A model generated the notes under the pieces. The model saw only the letters and a list, made by a program, of their open reading frames with translations. It did not search any database and was not told where the DNA came from. A stretch of 27,983 nt of DNA from the NCBI GenBank assembly GCA_002385985.1, contig DGEO01000026.1, positions 39,754 through 67,736 on the forward strand. Direction: 5' to 3'. The stretch comes from Anaerolineaceae bacterium UBA3924 (GTDB lineage Bacteria > Chloroflexota > Anaerolineae > Anaerolineales > Anaerolineaceae). The position numbers were made by a program, and so were the translations under genes. Positions 15,655 through 23,577 of the stretch are shown piece by piece; the stretch's first letter is position 1; the number at the start of each line of letters is the position of its first letter.

Positions 15655-16071
15655 TTGAGCCGTGTAATTAACCCTGACAGCGCCGGGAAGACCCGCAACC
15701 GGCTGACCCGCTCCATCATTCTGGCGATCCGCCACCTGATGCAGCAGCCGGAACCCAATCAGGAGGCCAGGGACCTGGCTGCGTTTATCGCCCTGGCGCT
15801 GCTGGAAATTCACGATACGGTGGATGTGTCGGTACAGGCCTGGGAAAAGCGCGGTTACTGGGTAAAGGCCGACCGCTTCCGCATGGACTGGGAATGGACC
15901 GGGCAGGTGGGCAGGCAGCTGCGGGATGCCTTGCTGCAGGAGAACTGGAGTGAAATTCCGGCGCTGGCAGCGAAAATCGTCCAGCACTGGGGAAACATCA
16001 CCATCCCGGAACGGCACCGGCTGGGCACTCCCTGGGTGGGGGCCTGGAAGACCCTGAAGGAATCCGCCTGA
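15655..16071 (+). CDS. Conserved-looking protein of unknown function, 138 residues
   Basis: I do not recognise this family. The start is TTG at 15655, with GGAGGA 4 bases upstream; the nearby ATG at 15650 runs straight into a stop. The protein is soluble and predicted mostly helical from its pattern. It has a basic N-terminus, a leucine/alanine-rich stretch (about 40-55, AAFIALALLEIHDTVD) and several tryptophans in the second half (WEKRGYWVKADRF, DWEWTGQV, NWSEIP, HWGNITIPERHRLGTPWVGAW). There are no cysteines, signal peptide or membrane segment. Codon use matches its neighbours, and the gene has its own -10 box and a very strong terminator. It is divergent from tRNA-Leu/tig and convergent with the acyl-CoA synthetase. 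Confidence 0.8.
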   Translation: MSRVINPDSAGKTRNRLTRSIILAIRHLMQQPEPNQEARDLAAFIALALLEIHDTVDVSVQAWEKRGYWVKADRFRMDWEWTGQVGRQLRDALLQENWSEIPALAAKIVQHWGNITIPERHRLGTPWVGAWKTLKESA

Positions 16072-16087
16072 TCCTGCGCTGGTCGGA

Positions 16088-16132
16088 AAAACAAGCACCT
16101 CCTGCTGGAATACCGCAGGAGGTGCTTGTTTT
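16088..16132 (+). terminator. Strong intrinsic terminator after the unknown gene
   Basis: An 18-bp perfect stem (16088-16105 / 16115-16132) with a 9-base loop ends in GCTTGTTTTG. The left arm begins with A residues, so the stem incorporates the T-tract. It starts 17 bases past the stop. Confidence 0.85.
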
Positions 16133-16144
16133 GTAGATAAGTAT

Positions 16145-16167
16145 GAGGGGCGGAGATACCGCCCCTC
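16145..16167 (-). terminator. Hairpin after the acyl-CoA synthetase gene
   Basis: A 9-bp GC-rich inverted repeat (GAGGGGCGG / CCGCCCCTC) with a 5-base loop lies 24 bases beyond the synthetase stop on the minus strand. It has only a weak T-run (CATACTTATC) and would work together with the adjacent longer hairpin at 16088-16132. Confidence 0.6.
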
Positions 16168-16190
16168 TAGATTATTTTGTTTGGTAAAGT

Positions 16191-18302
16191 CTACTTCTTC
16201 TTCAGGATGATGCGGGCGTCGACGACCTTGATGCCCTTGCCTTCCTCGTAGACCAGCACCGGGTTGGCGTCGGACTCGCTGATCTCATCGCGCAGGTCGA
16301 GGATCATCTTCGAGTAGCGGGAGATGGTCTCGGCAAGGGCCTTCTGATCGCGAGGAGCCTCGCCGCGCACACCGCGCAGGATGGGCGCGCCGCGGATTTC
16401 ACCCAGCATGTTCTTCGCCTGGTTCTGCGAAACCGGAGCCACGCGGAAGGTAACGTCCTTGAGTACCTCGACGAAGATGCCGCCCAGACCGAACATCATG
16501 GTCGGGCCGAAGGTGGGATCGTTCACCGAGCCGAGGATGACCTCAGTGCCCCAGGGAGCCATTTCCTGAACTGCAACGCCGTGGATGTTGGCATCCGCCT
16601 TGTAGGCTTTGGCGTTGTCGAGGATGGTCTGGTAGGCTTCGCGCGCGGCCTGCTCGTCTTTGATGTTGACCTTGACGCCGCCGGCATCCGACTTGTGCAG
16701 GATGTCGGGGGAGACGATCTTCATCACAACGGGGAAGCCGATCTTCTTCGCCAGTTCGACGGCTTCGTCAGCGGTGCGGGCCAGCTTGGTAGTCGTTGTC
16801 GGCAGACCGTAAGCCCGGAAGACTTCCTTCGCCTCGATTTCAGTCAGGGAGTCGCGGCCGTCTTCGCGCGCGTTCTTGATGATCTCGCGGGCCAGCTTCT
16901 CGTCCACCTCGAATTCGGCATCTGGAGCGGAGGAGATCAGTTCCCTGCTGCGGGCGTACTCGCGCAGGGCGGCCATGGCGTTCACAGCCAGATCCGGGGC
17001 GGTGTAGGCGGGGATGCCGTTCTCCACCAGCCAGCGGATGCCCTCGTCGGACTTTTCACCGCCGACGAACGACACGGTGACGGGTTTGTCCTTCGCGCCG
17101 GCTTCGTCAATGGCCTTCTTGAGACCCTGGGCGATCTCCAGCGGGTTGGTCACAGCGGTCTCGCAGTAGAGGACCACCACGCCGTCCACCCACTCGTGGC
17201 CGATGGCGTAACGCAGGGACTCGTAGTACCAGTCGTAGCCGGCCTGGCCGGTCAGGTCCACCGGGTTCTTGGCGGAACCGAACTCGGGCATGTGCTTCTT
17301 CAGCTCGGCCTGCACATCCTTGGGCGCGAACTTCAGCGGAATGCCGTACTTCTCGGCCGCATCGGTGGCCAGCACGCCAACACCACCGCCGTTGGTGATG
17401 ATGAGCAGGTTGTCGCCCTTCAACGGAGGCTGGAGCGAGAGCGCCAGGGTGCGGTCGAACAAGTTGTTCAGGTCGGAGGCCTGGATGACTCCGGACTGCT
17501 GGAAGGCCGCGCCGTAGACTTTGGCAGCGCCGGCCAGCGAACCGGTGTGAGAGGCAGCCGCGGCAGCGCCGTGCTCGGAGACGCCAGCCTTGAGCGCAAC
17601 GATGGGCTTGGAGGTCTTCTGGGCCACTTCCATGAAGGACCGGCCGTTCTTGAAGCCTTCAATGTACAGGGAAATACAGGAGGTGTTCGGATCCTTGTCC
17701 AGCCACTCGATCAGGTCGGCGAAGTCGATATCGGCCATGTTGCCGATGGAGATCAACTTTTCGAAACCGACACGGCGGGTGTAGGTGGCGGCGTCCAGCG
17801 CGATCAGCAGAGCGCCAGACTGGGAGATCAGGGCACCCTTTCCGGAATAGGGCAGGAAGGGGGCGAAGGACCCGTTGAAGCTGGCGGAATTGGAGAGCAC
17901 GCCGATGATGTTCGGTCCGAGTACGCGAATGCCATTCGCGTGAGCTTTGGACACCAGCTCCTGCTCCAGCTCGCGGTTGCCGGTCTCGCTGAAGCCGGAG
18001 GTGATCACGATAATGCCCTTCACGCCTTTCTTGCCGCAGTCGTCAATCACGCTGAGGACCGCTTTGGCCGGGATGGTGATGATGGCGGCGTCCACGTTGG
18101 TCGGAACGTCGGCGATGCTGGGGTAGGCCTTCAGGCCCAGGATTTCATCCACACCCGGGTTGATGGGGTAGATGGTTCCCTTGAAGCCATCGTTGACCAG
18201 ATTCTGGACAACCGAGTAGCCAATCTTGCCGGGCGTGGCAGAGGCGCCGATCACCGCGACGGTTTTTGGCTCGATAACGCCGGTTAATGCTTCTTGCTCC
18301 AC
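16191..18302 (-). CDS. Acyl-CoA (acetate-CoA) synthetase, ADP-forming, fused alpha-beta subunits
   Basis: This 703-residue enzyme converts acyl-CoA + ADP + Pi to acid + ATP + CoA, allowing substrate-level ATP formation during fermentation. The alpha part has an N-terminal CoA-binding Rossmann domain (KTVAVIGASATPGKIGY, about 13-30) and two succinyl-CoA-ligase-like domains with the phosphohistidine loop ASHTGS (H252). The beta part (about 460-703) is an ATP-grasp domain containing the second histidine in HKSDAGGV (H536), GTEVILGSVNDPTFGP and a final DANPVLV. The start is GTG at 18302, with AGGAGG 7 bases upstream. The frame stays open 69 bases further without a ribosome binding site. The leader holds a small hairpin (ATCAAC/GTTGAT, 18333-18348). 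The exact acyl substrate is not predictable. Confidence 0.93.
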   Translation of the reverse strand: MEQEALTGVIEPKTVAVIGASATPGKIGYSVVQNLVNDGFKGTIYPINPGVDEILGLKAYPSIADVPTNVDAAIITIPAKAVLSVIDDCGKKGVKGIIVITSGFSETGNRELEQELVSKAHANGIRVLGPNIIGVLSNSASFNGSFAPFLPYSGKGALISQSGALLIALDAATYTRRVGFEKLISIGNMADIDFADLIEWLDKDPNTSCISLYIEGFKNGRSFMEVAQKTSKPIVALKAGVSEHGAAAAASHTGSLAGAAKVYGAAFQQSGVIQASDLNNLFDRTLALSLQPPLKGDNLLIITNGGGVGVLATDAAEKYGIPLKFAPKDVQAELKKHMPEFGSAKNPVDLTGQAGYDWYYESLRYAIGHEWVDGVVVLYCETAVTNPLEIAQGLKKAIDEAGAKDKPVTVSFVGGEKSDEGIRWLVENGIPAYTAPDLAVNAMAALREYARSRELISSAPDAEFEVDEKLAREIIKNAREDGRDSLTEIEAKEVFRAYGLPTTTTKLARTADEAVELAKKIGFPVVMKIVSPDILHKSDAGGVKVNIKDEQAAREAYQTILDNAKAYKADANIHGVAVQEMAPWGTEVILGSVNDPTFGPTMMFGLGGIFVEVLKDVTFRVAPVSQNQAKNMLGEIRGAPILRGVRGEAPRDQKALAETISRYSKMILDLRDEISESDANPVLVYEEGKGIKVVDARIILKKK

Positions 18303-18423
18303 AGTAAATCCTCCTGAGGGGTATGGTGGGTTATCAACGAAAGTTGATGAGTCGACTTGAAAGTCCAACACTCAAGTATAACTTTCTTTCAACCGATAAT
18401 CGTCCTGAGTTCGGGCGAAGTAC

Positions 18424-18981
18424 CTAATTATCATTAAAATTATCGATCGCCCGGGCCAGGTATTTGGCCGGGTTCAGCAGCCCGGGAGGCATCTCCTGCT
18501 GGAAGTAGTTACCTCCCAGGTACAGGGTGGGCGGCAGCGGGCGCGGCTGGCGGTCGTACATCTCAAAATGGAGCATGGCCGCGTTTCCTCGATCCTTCAG
18601 ACGCTGAATGTAAAGCGGGGCGGTGGAGTCGATGCGGTCGAGCGCCAGCACCGACCCGACCGTCCCGATGACCTCACCGGCGCGGACCTTCTGGCCTGCC
18701 TCGACGCACACGGAACCCAGCTCGGCATAGCGGAGGTATAAACCCTGCTCGTTCCGCGTTAGAATGGAGTAGGTGACATTCCAGTAGGGGTTCAAATCCG
18801 GTGACGTGAACTCGTGAACGGCGACGACGGTTGCATCTTCGATGGAAACCACGCTGGCAGTGCCGGGAGCGTAGATATCCACTCCCGCGTGATGGCGGTC
18901 GCCGCGGTCTTCCCAGAAGGAACCGGGTTCACCAGGTCGGGGGAGGCGGCGGCAGTAACTTTCGGGAACTGGCCAGAACAT
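18424..18981 (-). CDS. LytM/M23-like protein with degenerate catalytic site
   Basis: This 185-residue protein has a single lysostaphin/LytM-type domain. The zinc-binding positions HxxxD (H31, D35 in HHAGVDIYAPG) and HFE (H138) are present. The usual active-site histidine in Y-x-H-L is E87 (RYAELG), and the first histidine of H-x-H is M136 (AMLHFE). If aligned correctly, zinc can be bound but peptidoglycan endopeptidase activity is doubtful. The lipoyl-like AGQKVRAGEVIGTVG (95-109) is typical of the fold. There is no signal peptide (MFWPVPES start), which is odd for a cell-wall enzyme. The ATG has AAGG 5 bases upstream. It lies 121 bases upstream of the acyl-CoA synthetase and divergent from glycerate kinase. 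Confidence 0.75.
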   Translation of the reverse strand: MFWPVPESYCRRLPRPGEPGSFWEDRGDRHHAGVDIYAPGTASVVSIEDATVVAVHEFTSPDLNPYWNVTYSILTRNEQGLYLRYAELGSVCVEAGQKVRAGEVIGTVGSVLALDRIDSTAPLYIQRLKDRGNAAMLHFEMYDRQPRPLPPTLYLGGNYFQQEMPPGLLNPAKYLARAIDNFNDN

Positions 18982-19044
18982 TTTTACCTTCGATGTTTAC
19001 CGGTTTTGGGAAATATCCCTGAAAATTGTATCCATTTTTACCGC

Positions 19045-19073
19045 TTACAAATGTACTGATTTCCGGGTATATT
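19045..19073 (+). promoter_or_regulatory. Promoter of glycerate kinase gene
   Basis: TTACAA (19045-19050) and TATATT (19068-19073) are separated by 17 bases on the plus strand, 33 bases before the ATG. This is a plausible sigma-70 promoter in the short divergent gap. Confidence 0.55.
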
Positions 19074-19106
19074 CATCACCGTTCTTGAGGAAAGGAAGGG
19101 TAATAG

Positions 19107-20453
19107 ATGCCGGATCTTGAGCTGCCCGCTTTTCTGGACGCTGACGATCATAGAAAAATCAAAGCCGTGGTGCAGGCGGCGCTCGCGGCCGTTGACCCTG
19201 AACAGGCGGTTCGCAGGGTGCTCCGCAGGGATGGTAACTGGCTGATGATTGGTGACCGGCAGGTGGACCTTGACGATGTGGACCGGCTCCTGCTGGTCGG
19301 GGTCGGGAAGGCGGCGCTGGCGATGGGCTGCGCGGCGGTGGAGGTGCTCGGCGAGCGACTATCCGGCGGGGTGCTGATTACCAAAGTAATCAACAGTGAG
19401 CTGCAGGTGCGGCTGCCGGCTTCCATCACCGTGCTGGAAGGGGACCATCCCGTACCCGGTGAGCGCAGCATCTCTGCCACGCAGCGCCTGCTGGGCTGCC
19501 TGTCCGGGCTGACCGAAAGGGATCTGGTGATTGGCCTGATCTCCGGCGGCGGGTCAGCGCTGCTGACCTGGCCGGTGGATGGCGTCACGCTGGAAGATAT
19601 GCAGACCTTGACCCGCCAGCTGCTGGTGAGCGGCGCGACGATCAACGAACTGAACGCGGTGCGGCGGCGACTGGACCGGGTGAAGGGCGGCGGACTGGCC
19701 CGTGCGGCCTACCCGGCGGCGATGTATACGCTGATCCTCTCGGATGTGATCGGCAGCCCGCTGGAGGTAATTGCCTCCGGCCCGACCGTAGAGCCGGCGG
19801 ATGAAGGCGCCCGGCCGCTGGAGGTTCTGGAACGCTATCAGCTGGCCAGGGAGCTGCAGCCGGGTATCCTGCGTGCGCTTACGCGAGAGCAGAATGCACG
19901 GGATCGAAGCCCTGACTATCTGCGTACAGCCAACTATCTGGTGGCGAGCAATGAAACCGCCGCAAGGGCGGCTCTGGCTGCCGGACGGGAACAGGGGTTC
20001 GACAGCCTGCTCCTGACCACCTACCTGGAAGGGGAAGCCCGGGAGGCAGGCGGGATCCTCGCCGGGGTGCTGCGCCAGATGGCCGCCAGCGGAGAGCCGG
20101 TTCGCCGCCCCGGCCTGATTGTGGTTGGCGGTGAGACAACCGTACACGTCACCGGGCAGGGGATTGGCGGTCGAAACCTGGAAGTGGCGCTGGGAGCGGT
20201 GGAAAAAATGTCCGGGCTGCAGAAAGCGGTGCTGGTCACGCTGGCGACCGATGGTGAGGATGGCCCTACGGATGCGGCCGGAGCGGTGGTCACCGGTGAA
20301 ACCCAGGCGCAGGCACGCGCCGCCGGGCTGAGTATACAGCAGGCGCTGATGGAGAACGACTCCTACACGTTCTTTGCTCGTCTCGGTGGACTTATCAGAA
20401 CCGGGTCCACGGGCACCAATGTGAACGACCTGGCCTTTCTAATCTCGCTGTAA
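19107..20453 (+). CDS. Glycerate 2-kinase (GckA/TtuD, DUF4147-MOFRL type)
   Basis: This 448-residue protein matches class II glycerate kinases, which phosphorylate D-glycerate, typically at C2, to 2-phosphoglycerate. Visible landmarks are LLLVGVGKAALAMG (about 61-74), LEGDHPVPGERS, GLISGGGSALL (about 143-153), NAVRRRLDRVKGGGLA, LSDVIGSPLEVIASGPT, GGETTVHVTGQGIGGRN, and the C-terminal MOFRL region LATDGEDGPTDAAGAVV. The ATG has AGGAAGGG upstream and a promoter nearby. It would feed glycerate, for example from serine degradation or photorespiratory-type salvage, into lower glycolysis. A metallophosphoesterase follows 47 bases later, probably on the same transcript. Confidence 0.92.
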   Translation: MPDLELPAFLDADDHRKIKAVVQAALAAVDPEQAVRRVLRRDGNWLMIGDRQVDLDDVDRLLLVGVGKAALAMGCAAVEVLGERLSGGVLITKVINSELQVRLPASITVLEGDHPVPGERSISATQRLLGCLSGLTERDLVIGLISGGGSALLTWPVDGVTLEDMQTLTRQLLVSGATINELNAVRRRLDRVKGGGLARAAYPAAMYTLILSDVIGSPLEVIASGPTVEPADEGARPLEVLERYQLARELQPGILRALTREQNARDRSPDYLRTANYLVASNETAARAALAAGREQGFDSLLLTTYLEGEAREAGGILAGVLRQMAASGEPVRRPGLIVVGGETTVHVTGQGIGGRNLEVALGAVEKMSGLQKAVLVTLATDGEDGPTDAAGAVVTGETQAQARAAGLSIQQALMENDSYTFFARLGGLIRTGSTGTNVNDLAFLISL

Positions 20454-20500
20454 CTACGCTTCAGGAAGGTAATCAGGGAGACAGTCATGGAGGTGCATCG

Positions 20501-21325
20501 ATGAAAAAACGGCTGGCGGCCGTCACAGGCGCTGCTATCCTGCTGGCGCTGGGATTGGGTGTTTACAGCCTGGGGGTGGAGCCGTACTGGGTGGAGTTGG
20601 TGCAGGTAAATGTCGCGGTACCGTCTTTACCCGAGCGCTTCGACGGGTACAGGATTGTGCAGCTGAGCGACCTGCATGTCACCCGGCGCACCTCGGAGGC
20701 TTACCTGGAAAAGGCAGCCAGTCTGACCAATGCTCAAACCCCCGATCTGATTGTGCTGACCGGGGATTTCACCACCGGGGATCCAGCCCTGGTACGTGAG
20801 AAGCTGGAAGGTTTTCTCATCCGGTTGAACGCCGGAGACGGTGTACTCGCTGTCATGGGTAACCACGACCACTGGAACGACCCGGATCGGCTGGCCCGGA
20901 TACTGGAGGCCAGCGGTGTCAGGCTGCTGAAGAACGAGCTGGTGCGCATCCAGCGTGAAGGCCAATCGCTGCCGGTCATCGGGCTGGACGATCATATGGA
21001 AGGACTGGCGCGGCTGGACGCTGCGCTGACCGGGCTGGATGAGGGTGAAAAGGCGCTGCTTCTGGTCCACGAGCCGGATTACGCGGCCATCAGCGGGCCG
21101 ACCGGCAGGATTTTCCTGCAGCTTTCCGGCCACACGCACGGCGGACAGGTGTCGCTGCCCGTGGTTGGCTCGCCGGTTTTGCCGGCATTCGGACGGCTGT
21201 ACCCGCGGGGACTGATTCAGGTCGGGGAGATGGGCGTATACACCAACCGCGGTATTGGGACGCTGTTTCCGCATGTCCGACTGCTGACACGGCCGGAAAT
21301 CACGGTTTTCACCCTGACGAGATAG
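20501..21325 (+). CDS. Membrane-anchored metallophosphoesterase (YkuE/YaeI-like)
   Basis: This 274-residue protein has one N-terminal hydrophobic segment (about 5-25) that should anchor it with the catalytic domain outside. All binuclear metal motifs are present: D57-x-H59 (SDLH), GDF (88-90), GNHDH (120-124), H190 (VHEPD) and GHTHGGQ (210-216). Members of this group hydrolyse phospholipid-like substrates (YaeI/LpxG relatives, YkuE). The real substrate is unknown. GGAGG lies 7 bases before the ATG. It is the second gene after glycerate kinase and ends just before a palindrome shared with the convergent dehydrogenase gene. Confidence 0.9.
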   Translation: MKKRLAAVTGAAILLALGLGVYSLGVEPYWVELVQVNVAVPSLPERFDGYRIVQLSDLHVTRRTSEAYLEKAASLTNAQTPDLIVLTGDFTTGDPALVREKLEGFLIRLNAGDGVLAVMGNHDHWNDPDRLARILEASGVRLLKNELVRIQREGQSLPVIGLDDHMEGLARLDAALTGLDEGEKALLLVHEPDYAAISGPTGRIFLQLSGHTHGGQVSLPVVGSPVLPAFGRLYPRGLIQVGEMGVYTNRGIGTLFPHVRLLTRPEITVFTLTR

Positions 21326-21329
21326 AAAA

Positions 21330-21349
21330 AGCCCGGGATATCCCGGGCT
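21330..21349 (-). terminator. Intrinsic terminator of the threonine dehydrogenase gene
   Basis: AGCCCGGGATATCCCGGGCT is a perfect 20-base palindrome. On the minus strand it is followed directly by TTTTTC, making an intrinsic terminator 23 bases past the dehydrogenase stop. It also lies 4 bases after the convergent metallophosphoesterase stop, but on that strand no T-run follows. Confidence 0.75.
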
Positions 21350-21372
21350 GATTGGTTGGTGTCTGTAATGGC

Positions 21373-22422
21373 TCAGCAGGGTGAGATGCTGGATGGCTGG
21401 GGCCGGGCATAGCGCTCGCGTATAGCCGGGATCAGGTAATTGTTGAAGGCCTTATCAAGGTCGTAATCCGGCTGCCAGCCCCAGTCGGCGCGGGCCTGCG
21501 AGTCGTCCACGTCGGCCGGCCAGGAGTCCACTATCGCCTGGCGGGTGGGATGCGGTTCATAGGTGATCTCAGCCTGCGGGAAAGCGCGCAGCACCTCTTC
21601 GCGGAACTCCTGAGCGGACAGGCTGAAGCTGCCGACGTTGTACACCAGCCGGGTCAGGTTTTCAATAGGCGCTTTTTCCAGTTCGAGCAGAGATTTCACC
21701 GCGTCCGGCATGGCCATGAAGGGCAGGCAGGTGTCCGGGCGGACGAAGCAGGCGTAGGGCTGGCCTTTGGCTGCTGCGTGCAGCATCTCCGGGCCGTAAT
21801 CGGATGTGCCGCCGGTGGGCACGGTCTCCGCGCTGATCAGACCGGGGAAGCGGATCACGCGGAAATCGACCATTGTCTGGCGGGCGAAATCAGCGGCCAT
21901 CTGGCGGTAATGATGGGCGTAGTAGCGGCCCAGATGCTCGCAGTACAGCTTGTTGCAGCCGTACATGGTCCGGGGCATCAGCCAGTCATCCTCGCGGACG
22001 CGGCCGCTTCGCGCCTTGTCCTCGAGGGTGGGCAGGCCGTAGACGGCGATGGAGCTGGGGTAGAGGAACTTCACCCGCCGACCCTGCCACTGGGACTGCT
22101 CGGCGGCCAGGCGCAGCAGGTTGAGGGTTCCCTCGACATTCACTTTGTGAGCCGTTTCAGGGTTGTGCTCGGCTTTGGTGGAGAGGATGGAGGCCAGGTG
22201 GAAGATGGTGCGGATTTCGTATTCCGCGACAATCCTGCCCAGCAGCATGTGATCGAGGATATCTCCCTGGATGTACTGGTCAACGCAGTGGAGTATGGCC
22301 GGGTCTGCAGGTTGTACATCCAGCGCGATGATACCGACATCACCCTGTTTAGCCAGGTGGGAAATCAATCCATGCCCGATTTCACCATTGGCGCCGGTGA
22401 TAAGGACCACTTCTTTTCGCAT
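21373..22422 (-). CDS. L-threonine 3-dehydrogenase, short-chain (extended SDR) type
   Basis: This 349-residue extended SDR enzyme has a GANGEIG NAD motif (10-16) and catalytic Y154-x3-K158. The residues RFPGLIS (191-197), TSDYG (206-210), DTCLPFMAMPDA (230-241) and the C-terminal RQAIVDSWPADVDDSQARADWGW match SDR-type threonine dehydrogenases (Cupriavidus, archaeal and animal TDH) rather than UDP-glucose epimerases. It would oxidise L-threonine to 2-amino-3-ketobutyrate, which a KBL ligase (not in this window) cleaves to glycine and acetyl-CoA. The ATG at 22422 is preferred. An upstream in-frame GTG at 22452 lacks a ribosome binding site and adds ten atypical residues. The gap upstream (22423-22611) contains TAAAAT on this strand as a possible -10. 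Confidence 0.82.
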   Translation of the reverse strand: MRKEVVLITGANGEIGHGLISHLAKQGDVGIIALDVQPADPAILHCVDQYIQGDILDHMLLGRIVAEYEIRTIFHLASILSTKAEHNPETAHKVNVEGTLNLLRLAAEQSQWQGRRVKFLYPSSIAVYGLPTLEDKARSGRVREDDWLMPRTMYGCNKLYCEHLGRYYAHHYRQMAADFARQTMVDFRVIRFPGLISAETVPTGGTSDYGPEMLHAAAKGQPYACFVRPDTCLPFMAMPDAVKSLLELEKAPIENLTRLVYNVGSFSLSAQEFREEVLRAFPQAEITYEPHPTRQAIVDSWPADVDDSQARADWGWQPDYDLDKAFNNYLIPAIRERYARPQPSSISPC

Positions 22423-22562
22423 GGTTGCTCTCTTTCTGATGGAAGTTGGCACTTGCGGGAATGAAAAGGTCGAATAACCTGTCCAGACTCAACCTCATTT
22501 TACAATGTTCGCTGTGGATGAATGTCATCAATCAAATGGAGCGATTTACTAACTTTCCCGGG

Positions 22563-22597
22563 AAAAAAAGAGGGACCCAAATGGTCCCTCTTTTTTT
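22563..22597 (-). terminator. Bidirectional intrinsic terminator after secDF
   Basis: A 15-bp stem (AAAAAAAGAGGGACC / GGTCCCTCTTTTTTT) with a 5-base loop has seven T residues in either direction. It lies 15 bases beyond the secF stop and upstream of the threonine dehydrogenase gene, so it separates two minus-strand units. Confidence 0.92.
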
Positions 22598-22611
22598 CAC
22601 AGACTTTCAGT

Positions 22612-23565
22612 TTATGAGGCCTGAAGTGCTTCCCTGTCCCCGCGGCGGAACCAGGTGCGCCATTCGTGGTTCTCCCAGACGACCAGCAGCGGGGCGGCGA
22701 TGAAGATGGAGGAGTAGGTACCGCTGAACAGGCCGACCAGCAGGATCACCGAGAACTCACGCAGGGTGACGCCGCCGAACAGGGCCATGGCCAGCAGCAT
22801 GAATTCCACCGTCATCAGCTGGGTGTTGATCGAGCGCTGCAGGGTCTGGATGATCGAGTGATTGGCAAGGACCTCAAAAGGCAGCCGGCGGTAGATCATG
22901 CTGTTCTCACGGATGCGGTCGAACACCACGATCTTGTCCTGGGTGGAGAAGCCGATTACCGTCAGCAGCGCGGTCAGGAACAGCGCGTCCATCTGCCAGC
23001 CGAACAGGATCGATCCAATGGCTGTGATGGAGACGACCACCAGAATATCGTGCACCATGGCGATGATGGCGCAGACACCGTAGCGGAAGGCGTGCGGAAT
23101 GCCGCGGAACGCCAGGGTGATGTAAAGCACCACGGCGACGGCGGCAATGCCGACAGCCAGGAAGGCGCGGCTGGTGACGGCGGCGGCGATGGCGGGGCCG
23201 ACGCTGTCATAACGATTGACAATCGGTTCCTGCCCGCCGGTTGCGGCCTGCAGATCCGCGATGATAAGGTTCTTGGTGTCTTCGCTCAGCTGCGGAGAAC
23301 GGATCAGCAGCGTGTCCATCACGCCTTCTTCCGGCCCTTCGACCAGCGTGGGCTGGACGTCTTCAAAACCGTAGGCATCGTAGATGGTCACAACTTGCTC
23401 GGTGGAAGGCACATTCCCGTCCGGGAAGCGCACTTCGAGGACCGAGCCGCCGAGGAAATCGACTGCCAGCGGCAGGCCGTTGACGGCAATGATAATCATG
23501 CCGGGCAGGATAACCAGCAGCGAGATTAAAAAGTAAAGGTAGCGTTTGCCAAGAATATTAATCAT
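22612..23565 (-). CDS. secF: Protein translocase subunit SecF
   Basis: SecF acts with SecD at the SecYEG channel and uses the proton gradient to pull preproteins across the membrane. The 317-residue protein has TM1 (about 10-28), the periplasmic P4 domain with DFLGGSVLEVRF, then five further membrane segments from about 130 to 300. The conserved HD in TM4 (AMVHDILV, D173) and FDRIREN (215-221) are present. At the conserved aspartate of the following helix the text reads STQDKIVVFD: D210 is kept, but the usual threonine after it is K211. AAGGA, placed over the secD stop, serves as ribosome binding site; the gap is 12 bases. Confidence 0.95.
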   Translation of the reverse strand: MINILGKRYLYFLISLLVILPGMIIIAVNGLPLAVDFLGGSVLEVRFPDGNVPSTEQVVTIYDAYGFEDVQPTLVEGPEEGVMDTLLIRSPQLSEDTKNLIIADLQAATGGQEPIVNRYDSVGPAIAAAVTSRAFLAVGIAAVAVVLYITLAFRGIPHAFRYGVCAIIAMVHDILVVVSITAIGSILFGWQMDALFLTALLTVIGFSTQDKIVVFDRIRENSMIYRRLPFEVLANHSIIQTLQRSINTQLMTVEFMLLAMALFGGVTLREFSVILLVGLFSGTYSSIFIAAPLLVVWENHEWRTWFRRGDREALQAS

Positions 23566-23577
23566 CGGTCCATCCTT

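Noticed and set aside
16581..18287. 568-codon open frame antisense to the acyl-CoA synthetase
   Set aside because: It is a long shadow of a strongly coding, GC-rich gene. The translation is low in recognisable motifs, and the synthetase frame has all family landmarks and a ribosome binding site.
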